Program-made: the position numbers and the translations under genes
Assembly: GCA_002633005.1 (NCBI GenBank)
Contig: NMRA01000362.1
Coordinates: 62,001 to 126,000, forward strand
Direction of reading: 5' to 3'
Origin: Phoronis australis
Taxonomy: Eukaryota > Phoronida > Phoronidae
Length of the DNA stretch: 64,000 nt
Notes under the pieces: generated by a model
Seen by the model: the letters and a program-made list of their open reading frames with translations, nothing else
What the model was told of the DNA's origin: nothing
The model's database searches: none
In this document: piece after piece, positions 50,701 to 60,445 of the stretch
Layout of the letters: every line of letters begins with the position of its first letter
Numbering within the stretch: position 1 is the stretch's first letter

Positions 50701-51532
50701 TTTTACGTTACAAATGATATCCACGAAAAACAAAAATTCCCTGAAAAGCACAGATTTTTTAACCTTTGCTAAAAGGTGTACAGATGTTAACATTCTATAC
50801 AAGTATCTGTTCAGTGGGAAATATTAATTTACTGAGTAATTTGGGCTTCATCGTATGGTGAAAAATACACTTAAATATTATTATTTTTATTTTTTCATTA
50901 TTTATTTTATTTTATTAATGTAATATTATTTACAATGAGGGTATCCCCATCAGTTCAAACTGCTTTCCATGGGGGCCTTCGCCTGCATAGTTACATTCAT
51001 GTCTTCATTACAGTGCTTTCCAACCTTTTTATGGTGACCACTGTGTGAACAAGGCCTATAGCGCATACTGCGCTGGCGGTGGTATATGCAGCACCCAGTC
51101 GAATATATGGCCTTGTTATCAATCGTTCCTTCATGAATCTCACTTCCGTCTTAAAGTAGAATCACTGGGCTCCAGTTCGTGACAAGTAATTTTTTCGCCT
51201 ACGGGTTTTGTTTGGACTACCCAGTAGGCACTGATGCTCTAACCATCTAATAAGTGTTAAAAACGTGCGTGCCTAGGTCTCATCTTGCACATGAGTATTT
51301 CGCCTTTTCAGACACCCGGTACATACGTGTAGATCTGTAACAGATCTCTTTACAATGTAGGCAAAAGCAAGTATCTAATATTGCACTTTGGTTTCGGGAA
51401 TTGTTCGGAAATTGTTACTAAAGAATTTAAGCCTTTCTTAAACACGAAATTCAACACAAATTTCACCCCACCTTTCACGGCCATGATAATAGCAATAATG
51501 ATCAAGGCAGCTGTCAGCGATGAATCAGCCAT
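35486..51532 (-). CDS. Ig-superfamily receptor with SAM domain and ITIM/ITAM-like tail, 10 exons, 600 aa
   Basis: Exons from 5' to 3': 51472-51532, 49889-50254, 48497-48817, 46950-47255, 45878-45928, 41437-41581, 40616-40697, 39299-39338 (uncertain), 36927-37052 and 35486-35790. All phases close to exactly 600 codons plus TAG. Residues 1-20 form a signal peptide; 21-142 a V-like Ig domain without the Cys pair; 143-249 and 250-351 two Ig domains with C...W...C; 352-380 a Thr-rich stalk; 381-403 a transmembrane helix followed by RRG; about 455-513 a SAM domain; 514-600 a tyrosine-rich tail. Phase-1 introns bound each Ig domain, as is usual for this superfamily. It is likely a cell-surface receptor signalling through SH2 proteins and SAM oligomers. 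CEACAM/SLAM-family receptors share the Cys-less N-domain and YxxV tails but have no SAM domain. Ligand and name are unknown. Confidence 0.85.
36060..36155 (+). repeat. 48-bp tandem duplication carrying two octamer sites
   Basis: CTCAGTGCGAAGGAGTTTCT and the following 28 bases occur twice in a row (36060-36107, 36108-36155) with one difference. Each unit holds ATTTGCAT (36086-36093 and 36134-36141), the POU-domain octamer. It lies in the last intron of the receptor gene. Confidence 0.9.
36927..37052 (-). CDS. Receptor exon 9: SAM domain, first part
   Basis: Acceptor TGCTTTTGTAG opens a 42-codon exon with the SAM helix pattern: NAVADLLESFGLQSHAPAFE (helix 1-2), then ITTQSLADLTIEDLTLRLG (helices 3-4). 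The donor CTTG|GTAAAT leads to the helix-5 segment in the last exon. Confidence 0.85.
38236..38672 (+). repeat. GGCGGATT-ended element, third copy
   Basis: It begins CATAGGCGGATTTAGGGGGG and combines the block shared with 2105-2255 and the block shared with 24571-24912, so it is the most complete of the three copies. It lies in the intron between receptor exons 8 and 9. Confidence 0.75.
39299..39338 (-). CDS. Receptor exon 8 (tentative)
   Basis: A 40-bp phase 0-1 segment with acceptor TTATATTTTAAG and donor TTTAG|GTAAGC reads VRTRFPNTWNSNL and restores frame between exon 7 and the SAM exon. Its Trp sits where SAM domains usually have one. The acceptor is weak, and other tiny exons could do the same job. 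Confidence 0.4.
39681..39985 (+). repeat. Tandem duplication, period about 163 bp
   Basis: TTAATACTTTAGAAAGGG at 39682 recurs as TTAATACTTTCGAAAGGG at 39845. Shared segments such as TTTCATGAAATT, GTTTTTGGTTATT, GTGAACGGGCAAC and GACAAGA follow in the same order. It lies in intron 7 of the receptor gene. Confidence 0.8.
40616..40697 (-). CDS. Receptor exon 7: juxtamembrane segment
   Basis: From acceptor TTTTTGGATGAAG the phase-2 frame reads SRPNDKLQVQTPGVANAADT and VTYVNDT to donor ACG|GTGAGT. Tyr440 lies in YVND, which fits the Grb2 SH2 preference YxN. Both phases fit the neighbouring exons. Confidence 0.65.
41437..41581 (-). CDS. Receptor exon 6: transmembrane helix
   Basis: The exon encodes PCPHQGLTGAEVAG followed by about 23 hydrophobic residues (VVISVFVLEIVLIVLLVMLI) and the stop-transfer RRG. 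One Glu lies within the helix, which could pair with a basic residue of an adaptor. Donor AACAG|GTAAGAG, phase 2. Confidence 0.9.
41621..43289 (+). pseudogene. Broken REL-type non-LTR retrotransposon ORF
   Basis: The segment encodes the end of a reverse-transcriptase protein, including THVQARWVLAALDEVATW and the KCLGKWYDD block, a coiled, charged stretch, a CCHC finger (CQFCGG-x6-HILSGC) and a restriction-like endonuclease signature (RPD-x14-E). These are hallmarks of R2/CRE/NeSL-type elements. Two lesions are visible: a 19-bp tandem duplication at about 41785-41825 causes a frameshift, and an in-frame TAG occurs at 43041-43043, after which the same frame stays open to 43289. The 5' part, with most of the RT domain, is missing. 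It lies antisense within receptor intron 5, and its coding homology begins about 50 bp from the exon-6 acceptor. It is inactive. Confidence 0.85.
43290..43545 (+). mobile_element. Probable 3' region of the REL-type LINE
   Basis: The sequence after the terminal TGA keeps the GC-richer composition of the element up to about 43545, where AT-rich intron sequence resumes. The exact 3' boundary and a target-site duplication were not found. Confidence 0.4.
44213..44284 (+). repeat. tRNA-derived SINE head or tRNA pseudogene
   Basis: A cloverleaf can be drawn: D stem GCTC/GAGC, anticodon stem TCTGC/GCAGA with a 7-base loop, T arm CTGGG-TTCGTGT-CCCGG, A box GGCTCAGTGGCGAGAGC and B box GGTTCGTGTCC. Base 33 is C rather than T and the acceptor stem has a mismatch, so a working tRNA gene is unlikely. 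Confidence 0.65.
45449..45482. repeat. Short perfect-stem hairpin
   Basis: TTTTACCCG and CGGGTAAAA flank a 16-base loop in receptor intron 5. It looks terminator-like, but in an animal intron this is more likely a transposon scar. Confidence 0.6.
45878..45928 (-). CDS. Receptor exon 5: stalk
   Basis: The 17-codon phase 1-1 exon (KPASRTQSVDTTTSEE) is polar and Ser/Thr-rich and connects the last Ig domain to the membrane exon. Acceptor TTGTTTATAG, donor GTAAGC. Confidence 0.7.
46950..47255 (-). CDS. Receptor exon 4: Ig domain
   Basis: The 102-residue phase 1-1 exon has SLTCGV, YKWYQH and IVYVCNASNTV with a canonical C-W-C layout. An extra Cys pair (VCKTSTTQC) lies near the N-terminus. The donor ACAG|GTTGGT is weaker than the others. 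Confidence 0.88.
48497..48817 (-). CDS. Receptor exon 3: Ig domain
   Basis: The 107-residue phase 1-1 exon has IVLTCTA, MVWSRRI, SSALTVNLDTADDGVQFRCQV: Cys, Trp and Cys are all present with the DxGxxFRC strand-F motif. It has NIT and NTT sequons. Confidence 0.9.
49637..49850 (-). pseudogene. Decayed duplicate of the V-like Ig exon (3' part)
   Basis: On the minus strand, degraded frames follow exon 2: NRSFSKG...STRYNITL matches its NGSFSG...TQFTITL, and VVTKLVLDG matches VVTQLVLDG. Frameshifts and a stop interrupt it, and the donor GT is now GC. It lies in the intron directly after exon 2. Confidence 0.8.
49889..50254 (-). CDS. Receptor exon 2: V-like Ig domain lacking the disulphide
   Basis: One exon encodes 122 residues with V-set features: AVFEISYTV for strand B, TQFTITLSGI for strand E and the SDEGVYTVQF motif for strand F. 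Both canonical cysteines are replaced (I/S and T). The N-terminal domains of CEACAM and SLAM-family proteins also lack the pair. Acceptor TTTTATTGCAG, donor GATG|GTAAGT. Confidence 0.85.
50480..50545 (-). pseudogene. Decayed duplicate of the V-like Ig exon (5' start)
   Basis: On the minus strand TTCATTATTGGAGC opens a frame reading AFNVNAPNEIIVVRG, parallel to exon 2's ALDVNVPSEIIAVKG. It then runs into a stop. It lies in intron 1, upstream of exon 2. Confidence 0.8.
51472..51532 (-). CDS. Receptor exon 1: signal peptide
   Basis: The ATG (AAAATGG context) starts a 20-residue hydrophobic leader ending IIIAIIMAVK. The donor AAAG|GTGGGG is phase 1, matching exon 2. An upstream in-frame ATG at about 51583 exists but would bury the leader. 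Confidence 0.8.
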
Positions 51533-53759
51533 TTTTGTTGATCGCAAGTCCAGATATGTGACCACATCAGCTGACCTAAACAAAAAAATCGAATTGAAAC
51601 AGAAATGAAAGACCCATGTTAGATAAAGCCATGACTAATGACATTCATCGTATCACCAGGAGACAGCTTGATTAACAACTTGAAAGTTCAGCGCCACTTA
51701 CCGTTTACCTGTGAATGAGTGACTTGAAATTTACTAGGTGGCGTAGTGCAACAACTGTCCTACCTGGGATAAGTTTCGTAACCACAAGAGTTTTGTGAAA
51801 GAAGCTCGTGCGATCACGTGCTTTTCATGTAATACAAGCTTGGCGATATCTCGCAAAGACTTGAGCGATCTTGTGCTGCTGCGACTTATTCCATCTACGT
51901 AACAGGCATCTGGGTTGAGTTCTATTGAACAACTTACTTACGTGTGTCAGGAATAGATTGGCACTGTTCTTAAAGGGGAGGGCAACCTTTTTTAATGTCA
52001 GTAAGACATTTTTGGGTGTTAAAATCATGTTACAATATTTTACGGGAAGAAGTTGCATTTAGACTAAATGAAAAGTTTAGGCCCTTTTTCTGAGAAATAA
52101 TGTATGCTTAATGTTACGTGTAGTATTTAACTGTACCCGTGAAGAACAAGACAATTTAAAAAATGAAAAGTTTACCTTGTAAATGAACCCAATCCAGTGC
52201 TTGGTGTTGCTGACAGCGTAGAGTGTATTTGCTCTTTGGGTGCACACTAATCCGGAAAGCACACAATGACAAAATATGTTTTATTGAGTCAAGATTCTTT
52301 TGTTTTGGCCGCTCGAGCAGACGTTACCAATAATTCTTTAGATCAAAATGTATTGTTGTTATACTAGCAACACTTGCTCAAGCCTATTGCGAAGTAAAAG
52401 CTGTATGTTTTCTAAGTACATGGCACACTCTGATATATTGTATTCACTCAGACCTCGCTGTTTGAGTTTACTCACATTCTTTTGCAATTTGTTGAGGGAC
52501 AGAATTCGACCACCCCCTCCCCCCGAACCTGAACAATACTCACCTCTTTCACTATCGTCCCACAACCTTGTTGCTGCTGTCCCATCACTAAAAGTACAAA
52601 TGAATGTTGTCACCAGACTACGTAAAATCGCTTAATCCAAAAGAAGAGGTATGACTACCCCTATCCCCCTTCTTGGCTTTGGATGGTCTCAAATCCCTGT
52701 AAATTGAACTCCTTCATATCCACTTCACGTATACTGTACAAATCGTGTTGTTTGTAGTGCATCTTTTCATAAACCTGCTGTGTAATCACTGAGATGAGTA
52801 GCCAAATGGTGCAAGGTATACTCAGTAAAAGTTCATGGTAACCAAACTTTTTACTTCATTAATGTACTGTGGTAAACTAGCCCAAAACTACCAAAGTACA
52901 CTGGTTTCATATTCACACATATATCCTTTGCTCGCTTTCTCATTGAACTGGTTAAAGTCAGCAAGTCGAACATTCGCAAAAATTCTCAGCTTTTGAGAAG
53001 CCATTTCTTAAATTCTAAATGTCTATACTAAATATCAATCCTGTTTTTGGATCTTAAGGTCAGGAAAAGGCATTGATTTTCCAAACGTTTTTAATCTATA
53101 GAGACATCTTAAAGGATGTCATATGTTTGGTACAAGAGTGAAGTGAAGAGTCAAAACATGGAGAAGGAACTTCAGTACACAACGACCGATAGTAAACGCA
53201 TTTCTGTGACGAACATCCATTTGCGAATGTATTCGACGGTCAGTGTGCAGTGATTGGCGAATCGGGGGTTGGACGTGTTTGGGCACTTGTCAGGAAATAC
53301 ATGTTCAAGTCTGCTGAAGTGACTGGATTTCTTGAAATAATATGGCATTTTGAAAAAATGTAAGCCGATTTTAGTGCGATTGAGTATAACGCTTGAACGG
53401 AGAACGTTGAAACTCGTGGATCTGTGGTGAACGAATGAACAATAGACAACGACACTTCCGCTCAATAGAGTTACATAAGGATACATACAGACCGAACTGT
53501 TGTTGAAACTGTGCTTTGTTTAAGTGTATTCCCATGTGTTGAGATATGTATTTTGTAGTAAAGTATTTCTCATTTTATTGTTTCACTAAGTTGTTTCTTG
53601 AAATAGATTTACTATGGAAGTGGAGGTCAAGTGCAGGATGTGTCGGTTACTAGAAATGGATAGTAGCTAACTACATCATCTACCACAAGACTCATACTGG
53701 ACGGTACTAGTGTGATTACAACTTCAATCACATCGAATGAGTTAACTGAGGTATTATCA

Positions 53760-54300
53760 GGTGTCTGGCATCACGATGAAAAGAAATATGAATTCCAACA
53801 ACACTCCAAGATGAGGACAACCTGGTACAAACATTCCAGATGAATGGTTTCCCAGACGAATTCATGGAATCATAAACAACATCACAAAGAAGAGAGTACG
53901 CAGAAGAAAATATTACACAATCTATGTGCCTCTCATACACAAATATGCCTAGCTAGTTAGTATCTTTGAAAAGCTAGGACGAATATGCAAGGAATTCAAA
54001 ATAAGAACTGTATATATATAAGCTCAGACACCATACATCGGCGACAAACCAAAGTCAAACCGGAAACAGACATGGGGAAAAAGAAAAACGCCATCTATCA
54101 AATCCCACCAGTTATGAGCAGAGAAAGCAATAGCTCATCGGAAATATCAGGGCATATGTGGTCAAAACAACACAAAAATCCAGTGGAATACTTGACAACG
54201 AAACTAGCTGTACCAAAAAACACCAAATCCATGCACATGAAGCTATACCCGACAATTATTTCCAGCAAGCCAAGTGACACCTGGATGTACTCTCGATCCC
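53760..54300 (+). mobile_element. Possible decayed Penelope-like element fragment
   Basis: In broken plus-strand frames the order MNGFPDEFMES, TIYVPLIHKYA, IFEKLGRICKEF and KKNAIYQIP recalls the C-terminal part of Penelope-like reverse transcriptases ahead of their GIY-YIG region. Several stops and shifts are present and no single motif is decisive. Confidence 0.3.
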
Positions 54301-54329
54301 AAGGTAGACATAACAAAATAGATTTGTAT

Positions 54330-54405
54330 GGGCGACTCGGTGGTGTAGTGGTGAGGGTATTGACCTGAAACTTAAAAGGTCTGAATTTTAATCCATCTCA
54401 GTCCC
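54330..54405 (+). repeat. tRNA-derived SINE head
   Basis: GGCGACTCGGTGGTGTAGTGG carries an A-box-like start, and a degraded B box (GGTCTGAATTTTAATCC) follows at tRNA spacing. The body continues to about 54560 without coding potential. Confidence 0.55.
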
Positions 54406-56640
54406 AAGAAAAAGGACAAAGTGCTCATCGATCACCACCAGGAGTGTACCATACACCCGTGCTAGTTTTTGCAAGGGCGCTTTTGCAGTGAAGATGTCCT
54501 GAGAAGTGATCTACCGGTATTGTCTTGATAGTGTAAATAGACTAGAGAATGTCGTAAGTGGACCGATACATTTTAGAAGTTATACTATCAGGCACATCAC
54601 TAGCTCAGCGTGGTCTTAGGAAGACAGAGCATTGTTCTGGGACAATGTGGTTCCTTGGCAGAGCTCGGCCCTATGTTGTGACTTACTTGATGATCTAGAA
54701 CATAAAATCCAACCTCATGTCCAGTTGACGGCACGCAATAAAACTCTGATACACTCAGCCAGTTGTGAGTGAAATATTACAGATATGTCGTGTGTTCACT
54801 GGTCAACATTTCCAAAGCATACATGTAATTACGCCATTGGTGTATGTCGTAAAACGAAGAAACTGGCCATCTGTGCAAAAGAACTGACCTTTCGTTCTAA
54901 TGTCGTTAATCACTGTCTTTTCATTGAAGCAGTAATTCTGAAGTTCCTTTCGGGAAAATACCAAAAATAATTTTTTATCCACTTAACCTTCGGCTTCCCG
55001 ATAATGTCTTCCTGGTTTGACTAAACGAAGTGCGAATTCAGGGCTTAAGTTCACCTCTAACTCTCTACATGTAAAATTTTAGTTTCTCCTATACTTACCT
55101 CTAACCACTCTTGATTCTAAATGTCAGATCACACTATTCACCTGACCTATATGTTTGGATCTGCGAATCCATGAGCGAATATTGTACTCAGAAATTAACC
55201 CCTGCACACTGATTTTGAGGAAATAACATGTCCTGTTATATCAATGCAGTGTACATGTAGGTCACGGTCACCGAGGTGAATGATTGTACTGAGTAAACAG
55301 TCGTTTCAGTGCTAGTTCAGAGGTTTGTTTCTGGAAGAGACTATTGGCTTTTGTTTTTTGCATTGTTTAGTCAGATATGTGACAATGCATAGCCAAAAAG
55401 TTGAGTTTTTGTATTTTGCAGTTCAGTTCTCGAAACGTTTTGCCAAGCGGACTACGTATTTCTGTCTTATGACATGGAGTTGTAGGCATTTAGTATATGC
55501 TAGTTTTTGTGTAACAAGTTAAGTCATCCGTAGATTGGTTTTAGCCGAAAATCAAAAGACAAAACCCAATAGACACCTCTAGAAACGACAGGCCTCTTGC
55601 AGTTAGAAAGCATTTGAGTCTCGGATGCAGAATCTCCTGCCACGTTACTTAGATCTAAATGTAATTACTTGTTCTGTCTATTTCATTTAGGATCAAGCCA
55701 TTACGTAAAACTGCAGAAGAGGTGCCATCAGCATATCGGACGTATACCATCAAAGTATTCTTCTCGGACATTTTCTGATGCATACTCGATATTTCCGGAC
55801 AAGTTTAGCAGTGTTATAGTGCGTATAATGAGGGATTGTAATTTGCATTTACTCCTAATAGTCAATTTCCCATTTGTTACTTACATTGTACGTAGCCAAC
55901 CATGTTATCTTTTCGCCGCTGTGGCCTTCCAGCCAGTGTCCGGAATATACGGTGGCCCGGGCCCCGAGTGGATTTGCGGCAGGGAAAGTAACTTTTAGAC
56001 AGAGGCCCTATGCGGATGTGGTCTCATATCCAATTATTCAAAAAGGTGTATTGAGTAATTTTGTTTGCCTCACACTTCAGTCTTGGACGCCAACAAGTTT
56101 AGTTTTGAACATAGTTGGCAATAAATCCACTTTTTACAAACAAGATGTAATAAGCGCACCAGTTGGGATGTTATAAACCACCCTCGACTTCAACACTTCA
56201 CGAGCTCTCGACCCACATCCCAACAACCCCATCCACCCACGACCTCATCCACCCACGACCTACGACCCACAACCCCCTCGACCCATGACCTGTGCCAATG
56301 GATGTATTATTACACATTTCCTAATCATATTGTAAGTCGCTGATGATGGCTTTCTGTAGACTTGCCTTAACACAACGAGAGTTGGCTGAAATCTACAAAA
56401 ACAGGGGTTAAGTGTCCTTTTAACATAACGCCAGATAATTTTTGCACGTGTTCTAATTTGATTGTTGATCGACTCATTGGTGGGCTTGTTTGGGTGTTTT
56501 CATCAACAAATTGGAGATTCTTTAAAACCACTCGATTAATGAACCGAGAAAATATCTGAAAAGCTGGGTTGCAATTTGCAATTGAGAATTAAGCTCAAGA
56601 AGTCGTAGAAAACCTTACTGTATATCCTGGCGATGAGACA

Positions 56641-56750
56641 TACATGTAGTACACACATACACGCTTACATACATTCATACATGTATGTAGTGTGTACATG
56701 TACATGTATGTACAGTGTACGTAAGTATGTCTGAATGTATGTATACGCAA
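56641..56750. repeat. ACATGTA-rich inverted repeat
   Basis: A dense run of TACATGTA, GTACATGTAC and ATGTATG units can fold on itself (CTTACATACATTCATAC against GTATGTCTGAATGTATG). Confidence 0.7.
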
Positions 56751-56865
56751 CGTATTGCATTACGAGAATCAATTACATAACATGTAGAGCACCGTAACAA
56801 AGTTCTGGGCATTCTTTTTATTTTTGTTACGCCGTAAAAAATATCAGGCAGTACCGAAGAGGCCG

Positions 56866-57086
56866 ATAAATGAAAAACAATTGCAGGCGGACCTGTTGCA
56901 CTGAATCGCAAGGAACTATTTTCATGCTTTACTGATATAGTTAATATCGAGTTGAGGAGTTAGATACCTGATTCGAAGGGTGCGCATCCTTTAGTGGAAC
57001 TCGAACCCACGTACATGTAAAGGAAGTGAACACTTGCTACATGCATAGGCCTATGTACGTATCCCACAATGCCACAGTGCCTCCTC
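56866..57086 (-). mobile_element. tRNA-derived SINE, copy 1
   Basis: On the minus strand it starts GAGGAGGCACTGTGGC with tRNA-like A and B boxes (B box GTGGGTTCGAGTTCCAC) and continues through a tRNA-unrelated body ending near CCGCCTGCAATTG. It matches 59284-59528 along its length. Confidence 0.75.
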
Positions 57087-57135
57087 AGAGAAGCGACCGC
57101 ATGGGGGATGCGGGATCGTCTTGGTTGTAAAACCA

Positions 57136-57548
57136 GGGCCCGGTCTCTAATCTTTGTACTCGAAATGAACTCGAAACTATTTTTGGCAATTTCTCTGCTC
57201 CTTTTGTGCGAACTTAAGATAATTGGTTATCAGACTGCTCGAAATACATTATACATGTAGTTTATGCATAGGAGTTTCTACAGTAGTTCAAGTTTGCCCT
57301 TGAAGACCTTTATATTCGTGCTACAAACTCGAGTAAAAACTCGAAATTTCGAGTTCAAACTCGAACTTATTGCTTTAATATTGGGTTTACAAACTGTGAA
57401 CTAAGGGCAATACATTATCTACGTAAGTTATTGTGTACTCGAGCTTAGAATAATAGACATTTATCTTGAGTTCGCCCAAAAGTAGAGTAGAAAATGCCAA
57501 ACCTAATTTCGAGTTCCATTTCGAGTAAAAAGATTGGAGACCGGGCCC
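57136..57548. mobile_element. Fold-back MITE-like element, 413 bp
   Basis: The ends GGGCCCGGTCTCTAATCTTT and AAGATTGGAGACCGGGCCC are inverted repeats. The pairing continues inward for over 100 bp (ACTCGAAAT, GCGAACTTAAGATAA, AATACATTAT). The centre holds a further CTCGAAATTTCGAG palindrome. No protein is encoded. Confidence 0.85.
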
Positions 57549-58714
57549 AGTCATGATTAGTGAACAAAAGTGGAATAATGCATTGCTCAATTCTTGGTAG
57601 TGACAGGCTGTTGACAGCGTTTGCTCTCTCTGAGCACACCAAACTTGGAAACACCATATCGAGATAGACTCCGACGATTTTAATCATGTTTGAATTTTCA
57701 GACAGCACAATTTCTGTGAAATTCCCGTTTCTGGTTTTTCATTAGAGCTTTCGTTATTTGTTATGTTTAATTTAATATGAAGGTTCGTTTCATTCTTAGA
57801 AAAGTACTTAACACTGAACCCGTTTCGCGACTGAAAAACGCCGGCGCCCGTAATCAGTGGAAATTCCAGGTAGAGACCGTTCTCTCAAAGGTTTTAAATA
57901 CAGAAAAGCTAGTGAATGTTGTTGAAGAAAACCGTCGTATAGTATACAGACGTTTGTCAAATTTAGCAAACAAGAACTGTACATGGCAAAACGTGTACGG
58001 TATCCATAACGTTGTTAGTTGATATAAATGTTCATGAGCACAAAAACGATGTAAGGTAAGCTTTTTTTAAATACTTCGTTTCTGCAACTATATTTTTTTA
58101 AAGAAGCCATAAAATTTCTATTTTGGAAAACCCCTCACGTGGAGCATATCAAAACCAATTCCTAATAGCGTTTATGAGAACAGTGCGTAAACCACAGTGC
58201 AGTATCTGAAAGTTTCGTGATGAATCTGATCAGCCATATTTGAGATATGATGTTCAGAACTTACCCAAATTTAGACAAATGGACAAATTTCTAGGGTCCT
58301 AAAACTAATATAATAACTTTTACTTACTACATGACCATTCATTCATAAAACACGACAAATTTCAAAAGATGCAAACTGCATGCCCTTTCTGAGCAGAGGA
58401 CGACTGCTTAGTTTCAAAATCTTCCGACCACTTGATGTATGCATACATGTACCTGTCACGTTGAGACCTATTCAAACCAGGAGAAGCGTGGGAAGGGTTG
58501 TAGCGCCCTCATTTGGGAAGTTGTAGGTCCAGATGGTGAAAACCTTCCCATTAAAGCGAACGGGAAAGATATGCTACCGCATTCCTCAAATGACAGACAG
58601 CTTATAGCTGTTCTATAGCCTTTTTAACTTTGTGCGGTGACCATTACCCGCGGTGAATGGGAAACTGAGGAGGGTTTCACCGACGCAAGAAGCTCGTGAA
58701 AACGCAAGATCGCG

Positions 58715-59030
58715 CGTGACTTTACCGACTGTATGAATACAGCTAAAGTCATCGACAGTAGAAAGATGCGTTCCGAAAAGGCGCAACCACAATTTCTAGG
58801 ATTCACATTTCCTGAGCAGAAATTTTAAGCACCGATTTGTATGTAGCAACAGACTTCATTTACACTTCAGTCCATCAGTCATGCCAGTTTGTTTGCGAAA
58901 AGGGCTACCTGTTGAGAATTCGACTAGCCAATCAGAAACTCCGGTGAAAAAAATTCCCGAGGAAAATTAAGTGATACCTGCGTGCTGGCTACTGACCATC
59001 TAGCGGCACACAGGGAACCAGCGCGTAGCT
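58715..59030 (-). repeat. Dispersed repeat, partner of 17640-17965
   Basis: It is inverted relative to the copy at 17640-17965 and about 75-80% alike by eye. It also carries the GCCGCTAGATGG core (minus strand, about 58995-59008). Confidence 0.75.
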
Positions 59031-59283
59031 TTCTTCTGAGAGATTGTTGCGTGTATGACATTTGCCTAGATGTCGACGGCCGGTGCATTCTCTTTCCTTT
59101 TAGCCCCATCACAGAAGAAAACATTTGAACGCTTACGAACACTTTTTTACTTTGGGGGTGTCTCACAGCATGTAGTAGCCCTCTTTTGGCGTGGCGTCTG
59201 GTGGCAACTGTGCCACACACCACTGATTATATAATAAGTACCCCCCCCCCGGTCACCAACTATTTTCTGTATGACCCTATTCA

Positions 59284-59528
59284 TTTATAAAAAATATAAT
59301 TGCAGGCGGTCTGATACACGTTGTACCAGACGTGCGCAGGCCTCGCATGTGGGCCCATTGCACTGATCACCTGGAAATATTTTTATGCTTTATTAATATA
59401 TGGTTAAAACCGAGCTGAGGAGCTAGAAACCTGGCACAAGGATTTAGCAGTGTGAACTGGTGGGACTTGAACCCACGACCTCGAGTAAAGAAAGCGGGCA
59501 CTTATCAACCAGGCCACACTGCCTCCTC
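59284..59528 (-). mobile_element. tRNA-derived SINE, copy 2
   Basis: On the minus strand GAGGAGGCAGTGTGGCCTGG begins a tRNA-like head with B box GGTTCAAGTCC, followed by the same body as copy 1. This copy has the better-preserved tRNA region. Confidence 0.8.
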
Positions 59529-60133
59529 TATTCATTTACGCAGATGACGACCTTATACAGTGTACATACATGTACCCATATCCAACTGAAAGAGTCACAT
59601 ATACATGTAAATGGTAGGTAGAGGTTCTGGCTGTATCAAAATCTGAAAACAATGGTGATGACGGTTATAAGTGACATTTGCATGGCCTTGCTGCAATTAT
59701 AAACACTTAGAAATACCAAGTTATATAAAGCAAATTTTATTTAACAGTTCAACAACAACAAGGCAAATATCCTGAGGCAAACACCGCCCATTGGGAAATA
59801 CTGGCCCCGTGAAATATTCAAATGGGAAATTGGCGGGAATGTACAGCAGGTTAATATGAAACATAAATACAGGTTCTTCCCAAGCAGGTCATGGTCCAAA
59901 ATGCAATAACAGTTGAAGCGCTTAATACATGTAAACTAATGAACAATGATAAATTAACATTAATACTGAAAGTGTTCTGTAAGACGTGTTCCTTGGAAGC
60001 TTGGCTTTGGCAGACCATGCAGGTCTTCGCGATGTGCATTCGATGACCTTTACCACTAGTCGGTTTTCAGGAAATCTGTCATTCGGTCCGAAACTCGCTT
60101 CTCATTCTACATGTATAATTGTAATTGCTTGAT

Positions 60134-60139
60134 TTTATT
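60134..60139 (-). promoter_or_regulatory. Candidate polyadenylation signal
   Basis: AATAAA on the minus strand follows the terminal exon at 60283-60445 at a typical distance. Confidence 0.5.
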
Positions 60140-60282
60140 CCGATGTGGATGGCTTTTTCGGCGGGTCCATCTATCCACACAAAACAATTACAGTTGTACA
60201 TGTACATGTACTACCTTCCATTCTCGATCTAGGTTCTCGCGTTGCAGAACGGCGCTCAGGAAATCAGCCCTTGTCGACATTT

Positions 60283-60445
60283 TTATGCGCAGTCAATCAT
60301 AGTGAAGCATGTTTCCGGATTGGTTCCTGCTGGCGAACCATCATTCCTCACAAACTGTTCACATAGTTTGGCCTGATCGTCAGGACCTGACGCTCCGAGG
60401 TAGACATCGTGCAATTCAACTTTCGGACCATAAACAGCGCGAAAC
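60283..60445 (-). CDS. Terminal exon of an unrecognised gene
   Basis: Acceptor CTATCTTTTCCAG opens a phase-2 exon of 54 residues to TAA. The translation (FRAVYGPKVELHDVYLGASG, then PDDQAKLCEQFVRNDGSPAG and TNPETCFTMIDCA) has good coding character and three cysteines, which would suit a secreted or luminal protein. AATAAA on the minus strand lies at 60134-60139, 144 bp after the stop. Upstream exons must lie to the right and were not identified. I do not recognise the family. Confidence 0.6.

Larger units (their letters stand above)
51640..60130. other. Gene-poor, repeat-rich stretch
   Basis: I find no exon chain here. The stretch holds LINE/Penelope-like debris near 53760-54300, SINE heads, a fold-back element and the 58715-59030 dispersed repeat. 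Open frames such as 57777-58022 lack recognisable domains. Confidence 0.55.

Noticed and set aside
53172-53486. 104-aa minus-strand open frame
   Set aside because: It has overlapping alternative frames, no domain and no splice context.
59450-59528. Functional tRNA gene on the minus strand
   Set aside because: It is the head of a SINE whose body is shared with a second copy at 56866-57086.
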